From Lachnospiraceae bacterium (GTDB lineage: Bacteria; Bacillota; Clostridia; Lachnospirales; Lachnospiraceae): 64,000 bases of DNA. The stretch spans positions 6,820,001 to 6,884,000 of the forward strand of contig AP025576.1 of the NCBI GenBank assembly GCA_022845955.1, read 5' to 3'. Positions 45,575-55,200 of this stretch are shown here, one piece after another. Position 1 is the first letter of the stretch. Each line of letters begins with the position of its first letter. The notes under the pieces were generated by a model, which saw only the letters and a list, made by a program, of their open reading frames with translations, did no database searches and was not told where the DNA came from. The translations under genes were made by a program, and so were the position numbers.

Positions 45575-46027
45575 AACACATCACCTCGTTTCATCAATAA
45601 GGAAAAGGCGCGAAAGCCAAAAGCCTTCACGCCTCTCCACACGACAACTATCCAATCTCACCTAATCATCTTTTAACACTCTTTTGCAACAGGACAATAC
45701 TTTCCACGTGTGTTGAGCGGATAATAATGATGTATAAAAGACGTGGCGCGCCCTTGGCGGAGTTTCAAGTTTCTTTTCTTACTTTATTTACACCACGAAT
45801 CAAAGCAACCGTTCAACTCTCATCCGTTTTCTGTTCCAGCTTTTTATTTAATCCAAATAATCCTTCCCCCATTACTAAGGGTTCTGGTTTTATATTTTCT
45901 GTATTCACTCATTGTTTTATCAACAGACAAAAGATCGCCGTAAGCAAGACAAACATATTACATACAATTTTCTAGAGTATATTGACGAATACTATATTTT
46001 CAACAGTTTTTAGAATGAATAGTTTTA
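45520..46027. other. Gap between IS66 and the WYL gene
   Basis: Besides the gene remnant, there is an interrupted hairpin at 45607-45633 followed by TTTT on the minus strand, and a short minus-strand frame from GTG at 45908 to 45813 (EPLVMGEGLFGLNKKLEQKT). The layout recalls leader regions of integrative elements, but nothing is certain. No intact gene is seen. Confidence 0.35.
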
Positions 46028-47005
46028 TTAGACTTCCAGCGCACGAGTTAGCATTTGCCTATATTCAAGAACAACACTGTTTGGACTTAATATTTTAATC
46101 AGACCATCAAATCCAAATACCCATCGAAAAAATATTGCACTTGTACATACAAAGACCTTGGCCTTAAATGTCTTTTCGTCAATCGGCTCTGTAATAAAAT
46201 CAACACCAAAATTGTCAATTAGATATTGCATTACGTTGATATCACAGACCATTTCCACCTCGATAGGTTCATCCGTTTCAAACATACGAAAGACCGCTTT
46301 GCGATAATTAGCAGGATTGTAATCTCTAGGAGCCATAACCGCAAACTCATCAAGGATTAATAGACTCGATTCAATGCGATCAAGTCGAAAACTTCTCATA
46401 GTTTGGCATTCATCACAGTAGCCACAAACATAATAGTAAGCGCCATCCCATATGAGGGTATATGGGCTTACAATATATTCACTTCCATTGTTTGATACAA
46501 CCCTATGTCTATCTTCATCGAACTCTGTATATTTGAATAAAATCTTCTTCCTATAGTGGATAGCTTCATTTATCGCATCGACGCTAGAATAGCCGCATTC
46601 ATTATCAGATTTAACCCTGTTTGCAACATATACATGTCGCTGTAACATTGAAGCATTTTTTACATTGGCCAGTGTTGATAGTTTTACTATAAGCGATTCG
46701 CTTTTGCGTTGCGTGATAAATCTTGATGATGCAATGGCATCTGCCAACAATTTTAGTTCCGCAATACTATACGCTTGCCCATCATAATAATACTTATTTT
46801 GAGTAGATTCGTAGTGCTCAATTCGGAGGCCACAATCATGTAACACATTCAAATCATCACTAATTGTATTTCTACTCACTGAAAGTCCATATTGCGTTTT
46901 AAGTATATTAATAAGTTCAACCGTAGATAACGGATGAGCTGCATCTGTGTTTTGAACAAGATATTGATATAAATACAATAATCGAAGTTTATTCCTATTA
47001 ACCAT
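46028..47005 (-). CDS. WYL-domain transcriptional regulator
   Basis: This 325-residue protein has an N-terminal winged helix-turn-helix (STVELINILKTQYGLSVSRNTISDDLNVL) and a WYL domain (YIVSPYTLIWDGAYYYVCGY and RSFRLDRIES). A C-terminal WCX-like extension follows. WYL regulators, such as BrxR, control many defence operons and bind nucleotides or nucleic acid. It is the last gene of the BREX-type operon, nine bases after the cysteine desulfurase gene. It may bind the palindrome at 63096-63113. Confidence 0.9.
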   Translation of the reverse strand: MVNRNKLRLLYLYQYLVQNTDAAHPLSTVELINILKTQYGLSVSRNTISDDLNVLHDCGLRIEHYESTQNKYYYDGQAYSIAELKLLADAIASSRFITQRKSESLIVKLSTLANVKNASMLQRHVYVANRVKSDNECGYSSVDAINEAIHYRKKILFKYTEFDEDRHRVVSNNGSEYIVSPYTLIWDGAYYYVCGYCDECQTMRSFRLDRIESSLLILDEFAVMAPRDYNPANYRKAVFRMFETDEPIEVEMVCDINVMQYLIDNFGVDFITEPIDEKTFKAKVFVCTSAIFFRWVFGFDGLIKILSPNSVVLEYRQMLTRALEV

Positions 47006-47014
47006 ATAAGCCCC

Positions 47015-48142
47015 CTATTGCTGGATGGACCTCAAAGTTTTTATCAGGGCATTACCTATTTTCCTAACATCTTCCTCAGTGTTATCCTTTCCAAGAGAAA
47101 CGCGGATAGTTCCTGGTGCATATCCTTCAGGAATGTTCATCGCGCGCAACACATGGGAAATCTGTGTGTTTTTGCTGTCGCAAGCTGAACCGGTAGAAAT
47201 ACATATTCCCATTAAATCAAGTCTATGTAACAGCATTTCGCCTCGTGCACCCTTAAAAGATAGACTTATATTCCCGGGAACACAAAGCGCAGCTCCATTT
47301 CTCAAATAATCGATTTTTGCTTCAGTTAAAATGGACAGTAACAGTGTCTCGAGTCGATTTAAGTGTGAAGCATTATACTCAATGTTAGAACAGCTTCGCT
47401 CAAGTGCAGCTGCCATTCCGACAATGGAAGCAATATTTTCTGTTCCAGCGCGCTTGCCGTATTCCTGAGCTCCACCATCAATGAACGGAAGAATTTGTAC
47501 TCCTTCTCTGACATAAAGGAAACCTACGCCTTTAGGGCCGTTAAATTTATGTGCAGAAGCAGATAACATATCAATACCAAGCGCTTTTACATCAACGGGG
47601 ATATGACCAATGCTTTGCACCGCATCCGTATGAAAAAAAGCCCCCTGTGAATGAGCAATCTCAGACAATTCTGCTATCGGTTCAATTGTTCCAACCTCAT
47701 TATTTGACAACATTACCGAAACGAGTTTTGATTGACTTGATATTGTCTGTCGAAGTGTTTCAGACTGAACGATTCCAAAGGAATCTACGGAGAGATATCT
47801 AACTGAAAAGCCAAGATTTTTAATTGACTCAACAGAGTTTAGTACGGCATGATGCTCTATCTCAGAGGTTATTACCTCTTTCCTCTCGCCAGATGAAAGC
47901 ATCGTTCCTTTTATCGCCCAATTGTCGCTTTCAGTGCCGCCAGAAGTAAAGTAAATCTCTTCCGGCTTGGCGCCTATTGACAGCGCGATTATTTCCCGCG
48001 CCTCTTTGAGCGCTTTTTTTGCAGTCCGTGCGTAAGAATATGGCTGCGAAGCGTTGGCATACTGATCCAGCAAATATGGCTTCATTGCCTCAAAGACCTC
48101 AATATCCAATTTTGTCGTTGCCGCATTATCTGCATAAATCAT
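47015..48142 (-). CDS. Cysteine desulfurase, DndA/IscS-like
   Basis: This 375-residue PLP enzyme has Lys199 in SASAHKFNGPKG, His98 in EIEHHAVL and the catalytic Cys321 in STGSACDS. It removes sulfur from cysteine as a persulfide and hands it to sulfurtransferases. It is encoded in the same operon as BrxP, a PP-loop sulfurtransferase-like protein, which mirrors the DndA-DndC pair of DNA phosphorothioation. GAGGAGATATAT precedes the ATG. An iron-sulfur cluster supply role for BrxP is an alternative. Confidence 0.92.
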   Translation of the reverse strand: MIYADNAATTKLDIEVFEAMKPYLLDQYANASQPYSYARTAKKALKEAREIIALSIGAKPEEIYFTSGGTESDNWAIKGTMLSSGERKEVITSEIEHHAVLNSVESIKNLGFSVRYLSVDSFGIVQSETLRQTISSQSKLVSVMLSNNEVGTIEPIAELSEIAHSQGAFFHTDAVQSIGHIPVDVKALGIDMLSASAHKFNGPKGVGFLYVREGVQILPFIDGGAQEYGKRAGTENIASIVGMAAALERSCSNIEYNASHLNRLETLLLSILTEAKIDYLRNGAALCVPGNISLSFKGARGEMLLHRLDLMGICISTGSACDSKNTQISHVLRAMNIPEGYAPGTIRVSLGKDNTEEDVRKIGNALIKTLRSIQQ

Positions 48143-48153
48143 ATATATCTCCT

Positions 48154-48351
48154 CTACTTAAAAAGAGTGCACCCCTGTTCCTTAAATTCTTCTATTTTGA
48201 TTTCTAAGTCTTCAACTTCGCAATCAAGGTCATCAGCCAGACAGCTTATGCAAATGAACTCGTTCAATTCAGGACTGATCAGTTTTTTATTGAGCGCGAT
48301 CCAATCTCTCTTTAGAGGTGCATTACAATACTTACAAGTCTTTGCAGGCAT
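48154..48351 (-). CDS. Small zinc-ribbon protein, 65 residues
   Basis: Two CxxC pairs (CKYCNAPL and CISC) fit a zinc ribbon, followed by an acidic helical tail (LDCEVEDLEIKIEEFKEQ). AGGAGG lies within the end of brxL, which this gene overlaps by 20 bases. It is encoded between brxL and the cysteine desulfurase gene. The close coupling implies a function in the system, but no family is recognised. Confidence 0.75.
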   Translation of the reverse strand: MPAKTCKYCNAPLKRDWIALNKKLISPELNEFICISCLADDLDCEVEDLEIKIEEFKEQGCTLFK

Positions 48352-49855
48352 TGAGGTATTCCTCCTTAACTTTAATGTTTGGAATCATTGATTGACCAAA
48401 TTCGCCATAATCGATAATTCCCAGCTGCCGCTTTATTACACGGCGCATCTCCAAGGCGGGCTCCAAGCAATATGTGATAAACTCATTAATATCCGTCAGT
48501 TTGGATACGTCCGTCACATTTGGAAATATCAATTTCAGGAAACCTGTACAAATGCGTTTGATTGCCTCAGTATCACGTGTTGCAGCATTTTTAGGCAGCT
48601 CAAGTAGCTCATCAACAACAGCACGATACACAAGTTCATCTCGAAGCATATGAATGATTTCACCGAAATACTCTGTGTTAAGCGCCCATCCGTTTGCTTT
48701 GAGACTTTCTTTCATCTTCGGAATGTCCCAACCGCGAATAAACCCATGAAAGCGGTCTAATAATGCTGACTCATGGAATATTTCCGGCAAGTCAGAGAAC
48801 ATGTTCTGATCCACATTCATTTTTTCTGTGTCGATATTACCTAGTAATATAAGTCCCGCGTCACCTACGCCGCGATAATCGCCCACACGATATTCTCCAC
48901 TTTCAAGATATCCTTTTAGTGCTCCCTGCATCTCCATTGCGTCTGTAAATTTAATACTTTGTATCTCATCAAATGCGACGTAGTCATATCTAGAAGCAAG
49001 ACCGGGAGTCTTTTTGCTAATATCATAAAACATCTTCGCTCTTGATATACTTCCGCCACTGACCAACCATCCATATTTGCTTATTTGAGAGAAGAGATAC
49101 GATTTACCCGTCTCCTTTGGAGCAAGCTCAATCAAGTTAATACGTTTTTCGACGAAGGGAAGCAATCTGCTAAGCATCGACAACTTTTGCTTCTTAGTCA
49201 CATATCCAGCGGGATTATAATCGATTGCACTTAAAAGCACATCAAGCCATTCTCCCACACTGAAGTATTGACGCATCTCCTTATAAAACTCTAAATCAAT
49301 CGTATAAGGACAGAAAGGAGTGAAATCAACCAGCTTAATAATTGTTTTTTTTCCGCTATCATCAAGGTCACAAAGGAGCTCAACTATTCCCCAGACTTCC
49401 GTCGGAGCTAGAAGATAATCTCTATTTTTCTCAATAACGTGCCATTCTACAACTGCCTCACCTTTTTTCTGAGGAACGCCAAATTCGGGGAGAGAAAATA
49501 GCGCTTGCCTATTAGCGGTATCAAAATCAATTTTGACTTTAGTAAGAAACCTGACAGGTTGATTATTATGCAATAGCTCCACCTGAAAATCATTCCATTG
49601 TTCCTTTTTGGGGATTGTCCGCTTAACGTATGAAGTGACTTCCTCCTTGTCAATATGTCCCTCACTATCCGAAAAACGCATTACTAACCAGTCACGCATA
49701 AATGAGGGAAGACTGAGTGCGGAAAAAAACTTAGAGTTTGAAGGAGACTTATATACAAGCATATCTCCAAAATATCGCTTGAGCTGCTCCTCGATGTCTG
49801 CTTGAGTATGATTTGTCTCGGGAACATTAAGAGCACTCAAATAACTGTTGTCCAT
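48332..49855 (-). CDS. brxL: BrxL-like AAA+ protein of BREX
   Basis: This 507-residue protein matches BrxL. Its middle has SVGEWLDVLLSAIDYNP, LLPFVEKRINLIELAPKETGKSYLF (Walker A-like), SGGSISRAKMFYD, DYVAFDEIQSI (Walker B) and YLESGEYRVGDY. The first Walker A Gly is replaced by Ala (APKETGKS). The Lon-protease-like C-terminal domain of type 1 BrxL (typically about 680 residues) seems absent. AAGGAGG precedes the ATG. BrxL proteins act as DNA-binding AAA+ rings in phage exclusion. Confidence 0.85.
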   Translation of the reverse strand: MDNSYLSALNVPETNHTQADIEEQLKRYFGDMLVYKSPSNSKFFSALSLPSFMRDWLVMRFSDSEGHIDKEEVTSYVKRTIPKKEQWNDFQVELLHNNQPVRFLTKVKIDFDTANRQALFSLPEFGVPQKKGEAVVEWHVIEKNRDYLLAPTEVWGIVELLCDLDDSGKKTIIKLVDFTPFCPYTIDLEFYKEMRQYFSVGEWLDVLLSAIDYNPAGYVTKKQKLSMLSRLLPFVEKRINLIELAPKETGKSYLFSQISKYGWLVSGGSISRAKMFYDISKKTPGLASRYDYVAFDEIQSIKFTDAMEMQGALKGYLESGEYRVGDYRGVGDAGLILLGNIDTEKMNVDQNMFSDLPEIFHESALLDRFHGFIRGWDIPKMKESLKANGWALNTEYFGEIIHMLRDELVYRAVVDELLELPKNAATRDTEAIKRICTGFLKLIFPNVTDVSKLTDINEFITYCLEPALEMRRVIKRQLGIIDYGEFGQSMIPNIKVKEEYLNACKDL

Positions 49856-49871
49856 TTTAGCCTCCTTCCTA

Positions 49872-52193
49872 CTAAATTAAATCAAAATTCTTGTTTTGGG
49901 CGATTCCCTGTTTTACGAAAAACTTAAATTCACCGATATTCTCTCGGCCTACATAAACTTTCGTATCAATAATAGTTTCATTTTTCTCTGGCTTATAATT
50001 GAATTCGTATTGACAATCAGTAACTCGGCAAGGTATTTTCTGTCCATGGATACGAACGGTAACATCATTTCCACTATGCTTTTCAAGCAAAAATTTCACG
50101 GTAACCATCTTGGTCATTGAATCAGGCCGAAGCTGACCAACAGACGGAACAATCGTAATAACAACCTTTGCTTTTCTAATTGTAGAATTATCAACAATGA
50201 AAACAGGTACAAGCCACTCTTCAAGTGACGCACCTCCATGAATTTCGTCTATCGGAGCACCTTTTTGTTCAAATCTTCGGTAGTCAGCAAAGATTAACTT
50301 GCTGCCGTATTCTATCGCTGTATCTATTTCTGCTGCCATATCTGTTCCTTCACAGTAGCGTCCATATTTGTAAATTGTATGGCCCCTGGGCGGTATTTTT
50401 TTGTCAAACTCGGTGGAGCGAACGAGAACGGCCATGCGGCTGGTTCCGTGGTCTGTCGTAAGTATTACCCTACTAATGTCAGAGCCGAATGCAGCCCTAA
50501 CTTTTTCTTTCAAACAACTAAGGAAAAACAACTCGTTCTCAATTGTCCGAGGATAGGCTGTTTTCCCGTGTTTCATTTCATCGGGCTCAGATAACTCTTC
50601 TACAACGCGCTTTCCTATAAGAAAATCCTTATTCATTTCAGTCGTGGAAGGGAGGTTACAATATCCTACTCTTGTACGGATATGATAGCCTTCGTCCTTT
50701 AATTGACTCAGAACTGAGTAAAGATAATTAACATACTCAACCCCCATACCGTCAACAAAAAAAATGGCAGTATTGTCATCATACTCTTCAGAAACAATCA
50801 AATTACGTGCCTTGAGTTCATACACAGGGGCACCCTTTAGGGCGGCAATAGCCTGTACACGCTCCATAAATACTTTTGGTAGAATATTTGCCGCTTTATA
50901 CCACCGATAATGCGCAAAATAATCTGCTACGTCTGCCGGCATGTCCTCCACAACACTATCGGCAGTCTCATACAAATAGTTACTAAGTGCCGGGTAAGTT
51001 GATTTTAGTATTTCTTTTGCAGCTGCTTGAACACTCCCAGAAACATCTTTAAGAGAATTAAAAATGACTTCCCGTTCTTTGGAGCTTAAATCAGTCAAAA
51101 CACGCAGCTTATCAAGAACAGACAGCCGGTCAATAAACTGCCAAAATGACATTGGAACCAGAAGCTGCATTTTCTGAATCAATGCCTTGCGCTCAGAATA
51201 ATAGGAACTATACTGCGTATCGCCGATTAGACTAACGATATTATCGAAAATCAACGTCTTAAAATCCTCGATACTTTTGCTCTTTACCACACACTGCTCA
51301 AGATAACCGCCCGGATGCTTTATCCGCGTCCATAGCCAAAGTAACCATCTTTGGAAATTGTCAAAAGAAGCCCATTTATCAAATAACTTTGACGTATATC
51401 TATTGATAAGGAGTTCATGACAACAAGCAGTTTCAAATGACTGCTCTGAAGCTACTGATCTTACCAGTTGTTTCCAGTATTCATCTGTTCCATCAGACTC
51501 TCTGTAAGCAGATGGCAGGTGATAATATGTTGACAACAAATCAAATGCAGAGACAATAACCCGTACATTATCAAAGAATACTTTATCCATGAAATAAATC
51601 GCATTCTCAGTGTGCAGGATTAAAGGTTTGTCCGGATTTTGTTCCCAATACTGAAGATACTGCTTAAATCCGAAAATTTCATTTCCAATGACATTTATCT
51701 TCAATTCCTTCTGTATAACTGTCAGTGAGTAATCTGAATCTTCCCCTGTAGAAAGAAGAAGAATACAATCCTTTTTTCGAGGATCCGTGCTGGAAATGGT
51801 TTGAAGAATATCCTTCATTCGATACATTGGAACATAAATGCGCAGCTTGCCGTCACTATTTCCTGGATACTCTCTCGCAATCAATTCCATAACTGTGCTT
51901 TTTGCAATATCCGGATTAACGCGCAGATACTCAGAAAGAGGCGAAACACAGACGTTCTCTGTAATAGCCTTTATACTTGAGGTAAATCTACGCATATTGG
52001 GCGTAGTATCATCTTGCAGACAGAAGGAAGACAGGCAAACATGCTTCTTGGACATAGAAAGGAGCATTTTCTTAACATTTACCCACATTTCCATAGAATC
52101 TACATTGATAAATCGCAAAGGGCAGAGACTAACCTCATCTTTATCTTTACGAAGAAAATTTCTCAGTGCGTCAATATCTTCAAACCGAATCAT
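49872..52193 (-). CDS. pglZ: PglZ phosphatase-like protein of BREX
   Basis: This 773-residue protein carries the PglZ domain of the alkaline-phosphatase superfamily in its C-terminal half: AIFFVDGMGVEYVN, the metal-binding strand VILTTDHGTSRMAV, then PPRGHTIYKYGRY and DEIHGGASLEEWLVPVFIV. The N-terminal half is unassigned but is typical in length. PglZ is the hallmark of BREX systems. The gene is 16 bases before brxL and 20 after brxC. Confidence 0.92.
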   Translation of the reverse strand: MIRFEDIDALRNFLRKDKDEVSLCPLRFINVDSMEMWVNVKKMLLSMSKKHVCLSSFCLQDDTTPNMRRFTSSIKAITENVCVSPLSEYLRVNPDIAKSTVMELIAREYPGNSDGKLRIYVPMYRMKDILQTISSTDPRKKDCILLLSTGEDSDYSLTVIQKELKINVIGNEIFGFKQYLQYWEQNPDKPLILHTENAIYFMDKVFFDNVRVIVSAFDLLSTYYHLPSAYRESDGTDEYWKQLVRSVASEQSFETACCHELLINRYTSKLFDKWASFDNFQRWLLWLWTRIKHPGGYLEQCVVKSKSIEDFKTLIFDNIVSLIGDTQYSSYYSERKALIQKMQLLVPMSFWQFIDRLSVLDKLRVLTDLSSKEREVIFNSLKDVSGSVQAAAKEILKSTYPALSNYLYETADSVVEDMPADVADYFAHYRWYKAANILPKVFMERVQAIAALKGAPVYELKARNLIVSEEYDDNTAIFFVDGMGVEYVNYLYSVLSQLKDEGYHIRTRVGYCNLPSTTEMNKDFLIGKRVVEELSEPDEMKHGKTAYPRTIENELFFLSCLKEKVRAAFGSDISRVILTTDHGTSRMAVLVRSTEFDKKIPPRGHTIYKYGRYCEGTDMAAEIDTAIEYGSKLIFADYRRFEQKGAPIDEIHGGASLEEWLVPVFIVDNSTIRKAKVVITIVPSVGQLRPDSMTKMVTVKFLLEKHSGNDVTVRIHGQKIPCRVTDCQYEFNYKPEKNETIIDTKVYVGRENIGEFKFFVKQGIAQNKNFDLI

Positions 52194-52213
52194 CGTTTCT
52201 CTCCCCCCAGAGA

Positions 52214-55200
52214 TTACTTTTCTTGAAGAATACGAATCCCCAACAAAGGATCGTTCTCTATCAAGCTTTCAAGATAGCGCTGTGCTTGTTCGGCAGTAAG
52301 GGTATGAACCCTTTCTTTCGCCTTGGCCCGGTATTTAATCTTATAACGATTGGTAGCCATTTCACACAATGCGGACCTACACAGTGCTTTTTTAGAGTAC
52401 CACTCATAAACATCATTTCCGGCAACTTCACGTAGAGTATCGCGCAATATGTCAGCATCTTCCACGACATATGCGTACTCATCGCAGAAATACTGAATAA
52501 AATCACTTGTACATTTGGCTGAATCACTGAGGATATCCAATTTAGAACTATTGATAAACTGGATTGCATGATCAATAGCTTCCTCTGACGGCAAATTGAG
52601 CGTCCTATTCAATGCCCCAAATACCTGCTGTGCTGTCGTAATGTCATCCGGAAACATACAAAGAATTGGAATGCCATTAACCTTCGACCATTCAGCCGGA
52701 GAGTTCGTAGACATTTTTGTTTTCCATGACGTAAAAAGCTTACGAATTTTCTGATTCTTTCGAAACTTTTCAAGCTCTTGCTTCATGGTGAGGGTAAACT
52801 CATCGACTTTCTTAAACAGAATGCCGGAAGGAACATTGCTAAACAAGTGTTCAAGTTCTTCACTAGTAACTCTGCTGTCTACTTTCAGCTTGATAGCCTC
52901 AGCAAAGGTCTCAAACTGATTGTTAAAGAAGGACAGGAAGTCCCCTGTCATACCGACAATAAGGTTCGCAGCCGCACTCTTATCGGTCACTGCATTATTC
53001 CTGATTGCATAGAACTGTTGCAGGATCGGTTTGAGACTGCTATGATACTCTTCAATCATTGCGTCAGGAACCTTGATATAATTGAGCTTCTCAACAAGTC
53101 CCTCTTGAGCTTCTTGGTACCGGCTCTGTGGTGTGGCAAGCACGCCGTTGATTGCGTCTATCAGACGGAAATCAACATAGAGATTGTCTATCTGATGGTC
53201 GATATCACCTTTCTGCCACAGATAAGAGGAGTCAGTAGACAGTTTTTGAGTCAACATAGCCAAATATTCATTGCTATCAACCTTTAGCTTGGCGGTGAGC
53301 ATTGCAAGCTCTGGCTTCTGCAAGGCTATATAGTAAATCATACCGGCTTTCCGACACTCACTCGGAACAATAGAAGAAAGAACAACATCTATACCCGAAT
53401 TTTTCATGTACAGGTCATTGATTTCCTCTGCAACCTTTGTTTTATCGCGCGTAATAAGTTGTTCAGGATTAACGAATTCGCAAAGCAGCTGAATCAGCTG
53501 AATCAGCTCATCGTGCATAGGATGCTCATCCATCTCCTCATCGACATAGGATGCAAGCGACCAAAGAGGGTAAACATTGTTGGTCAGATAGATATTCAAA
53601 TTTTTCGAGATATCACTGATGGAGTTTCTTTTATCCTTTGCAATCTTGAAAATCTCGCCTGTAATTCTGCAGAACGAGGTGTGGGCAGGCTTTTGACGCA
53701 CAATGTACTGATCTTTTGCTTTAGGAAGCCCCTTGATGACACCGTAAATAAGTTCACTCAGGTCCGAATAATTAAGACTGACCGTGTTGTTATTAACATC
53801 CTGTTTATAATAGTTCGTATCCGCATACTCCTTAAGTAAAAACGCCATAAGGAATACAGCCCCCGTGCAGGGAAGAAGGCCGAACGGCGGCAAAGTAAGT
53901 GCCTTCCATATATCAGATACGCAAACCGTACTGTTATTATCAAAGCCCTTGAGGATGATATCTTCAACAGCAAGCTTCATCTTGGATACAACATGCTCAG
54001 GCTGAGCCTTCCAATATTCGGGGTTTGACCAAATACCATCATGTTCCAGTACGGTTGAGATGTTTTTCAGGTAAGAATAGTTGTTTGGAATGGATTCTTT
54101 CCCCATTGCAATCTTACCAACAACATCCTTAAACCCACTTGATGCAAAGAGCTTATCATTCAGAGAGATTTCCTCAAGTCCGCAACCATAGAAATTCGTA
54201 TTCATCTCTATCAATTTCTTGCGAAGATTTGTGCCACCTGAAATAACAGCAGACTCCATAGGTTTACTGTAAACGCGCAGAGCAACAGTAACAAGAGCAC
54301 GAGTCCACTCATTAACAGTGGCTTCGCAGCTCTTCTTTGCATAATTCATTTGATCTCGCTGGTTTGGATTGCTTTTAAAGTATTTTTCCTTGGCCTTGCT
54401 CTCCACAAAGCGCTCATAGCGCTCCTCGGTAAATGGCAGGGATGTGAAGTCAACAACTATGCAGCGCTCAGAAATCTCAGTAAAGACACACCTAATGGCG
54501 TCTGCAGTTTTCCCTTGCTCCGCCTCGTTTTTTGCAAAGAGATAGAACACAGCGATTTTATTGGTTTCAACCGTGTATTTGATGGCGGCGTTTCTCGCGG
54601 TGCTGGGTGTAATCACCGTTACATCGCAACGTTCAGCCATAAATCCGTTGGGGGCAAACTGCTTTGTTACGCCATATGTAGAATCCTGAATTATCTTTTC
54701 GAACGGAAATTCCGTTCGGACATCTTCCTTCATCTTATCCATCCGATCCTTGTCAATTGCGACGGATGTAATAACATAGAGGGTATCATTAAAATCCTCG
54801 ACAGAACCTAAAACGCCCTTTTTTACAAAAACTTCAAGGAATTCGGTCACTCTGTTTTCCAAAGGTGTTCCAACAAAGCAAGCTTTTATATTTTGGGCAG
54901 TTGGACGCAACAAGGATGTGACACCGGAACGGCTTACGCTGCCATTTTTTGTGTGAAGCGCGGACAACAGTAAAGCAACTTTCAGCACTCTTCGACAGCT
55001 ATCACCGCTTTCTCCGATACCACAAACGCTCTCGAAATTATTGTAATGGCTGATAGCATCTATAAAAGAGCCATCCAAGTCAACATTATCAGCAAAGAAA
55101 AAATAATCCCAAAGATAGTCAGAAGTAAGCAGGTTCCACGCACCATAATCGAACCCAAAATGATCAATAAACCACTTGAAGTTGGTTCTATCTGCTTCAT

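Noticed and set aside
45727..45975. 82-codon plus-strand frame next to IS66
   Set aside because: It has no ribosome binding site and no recognisable sequence. The region looks like a remnant read on the other strand.
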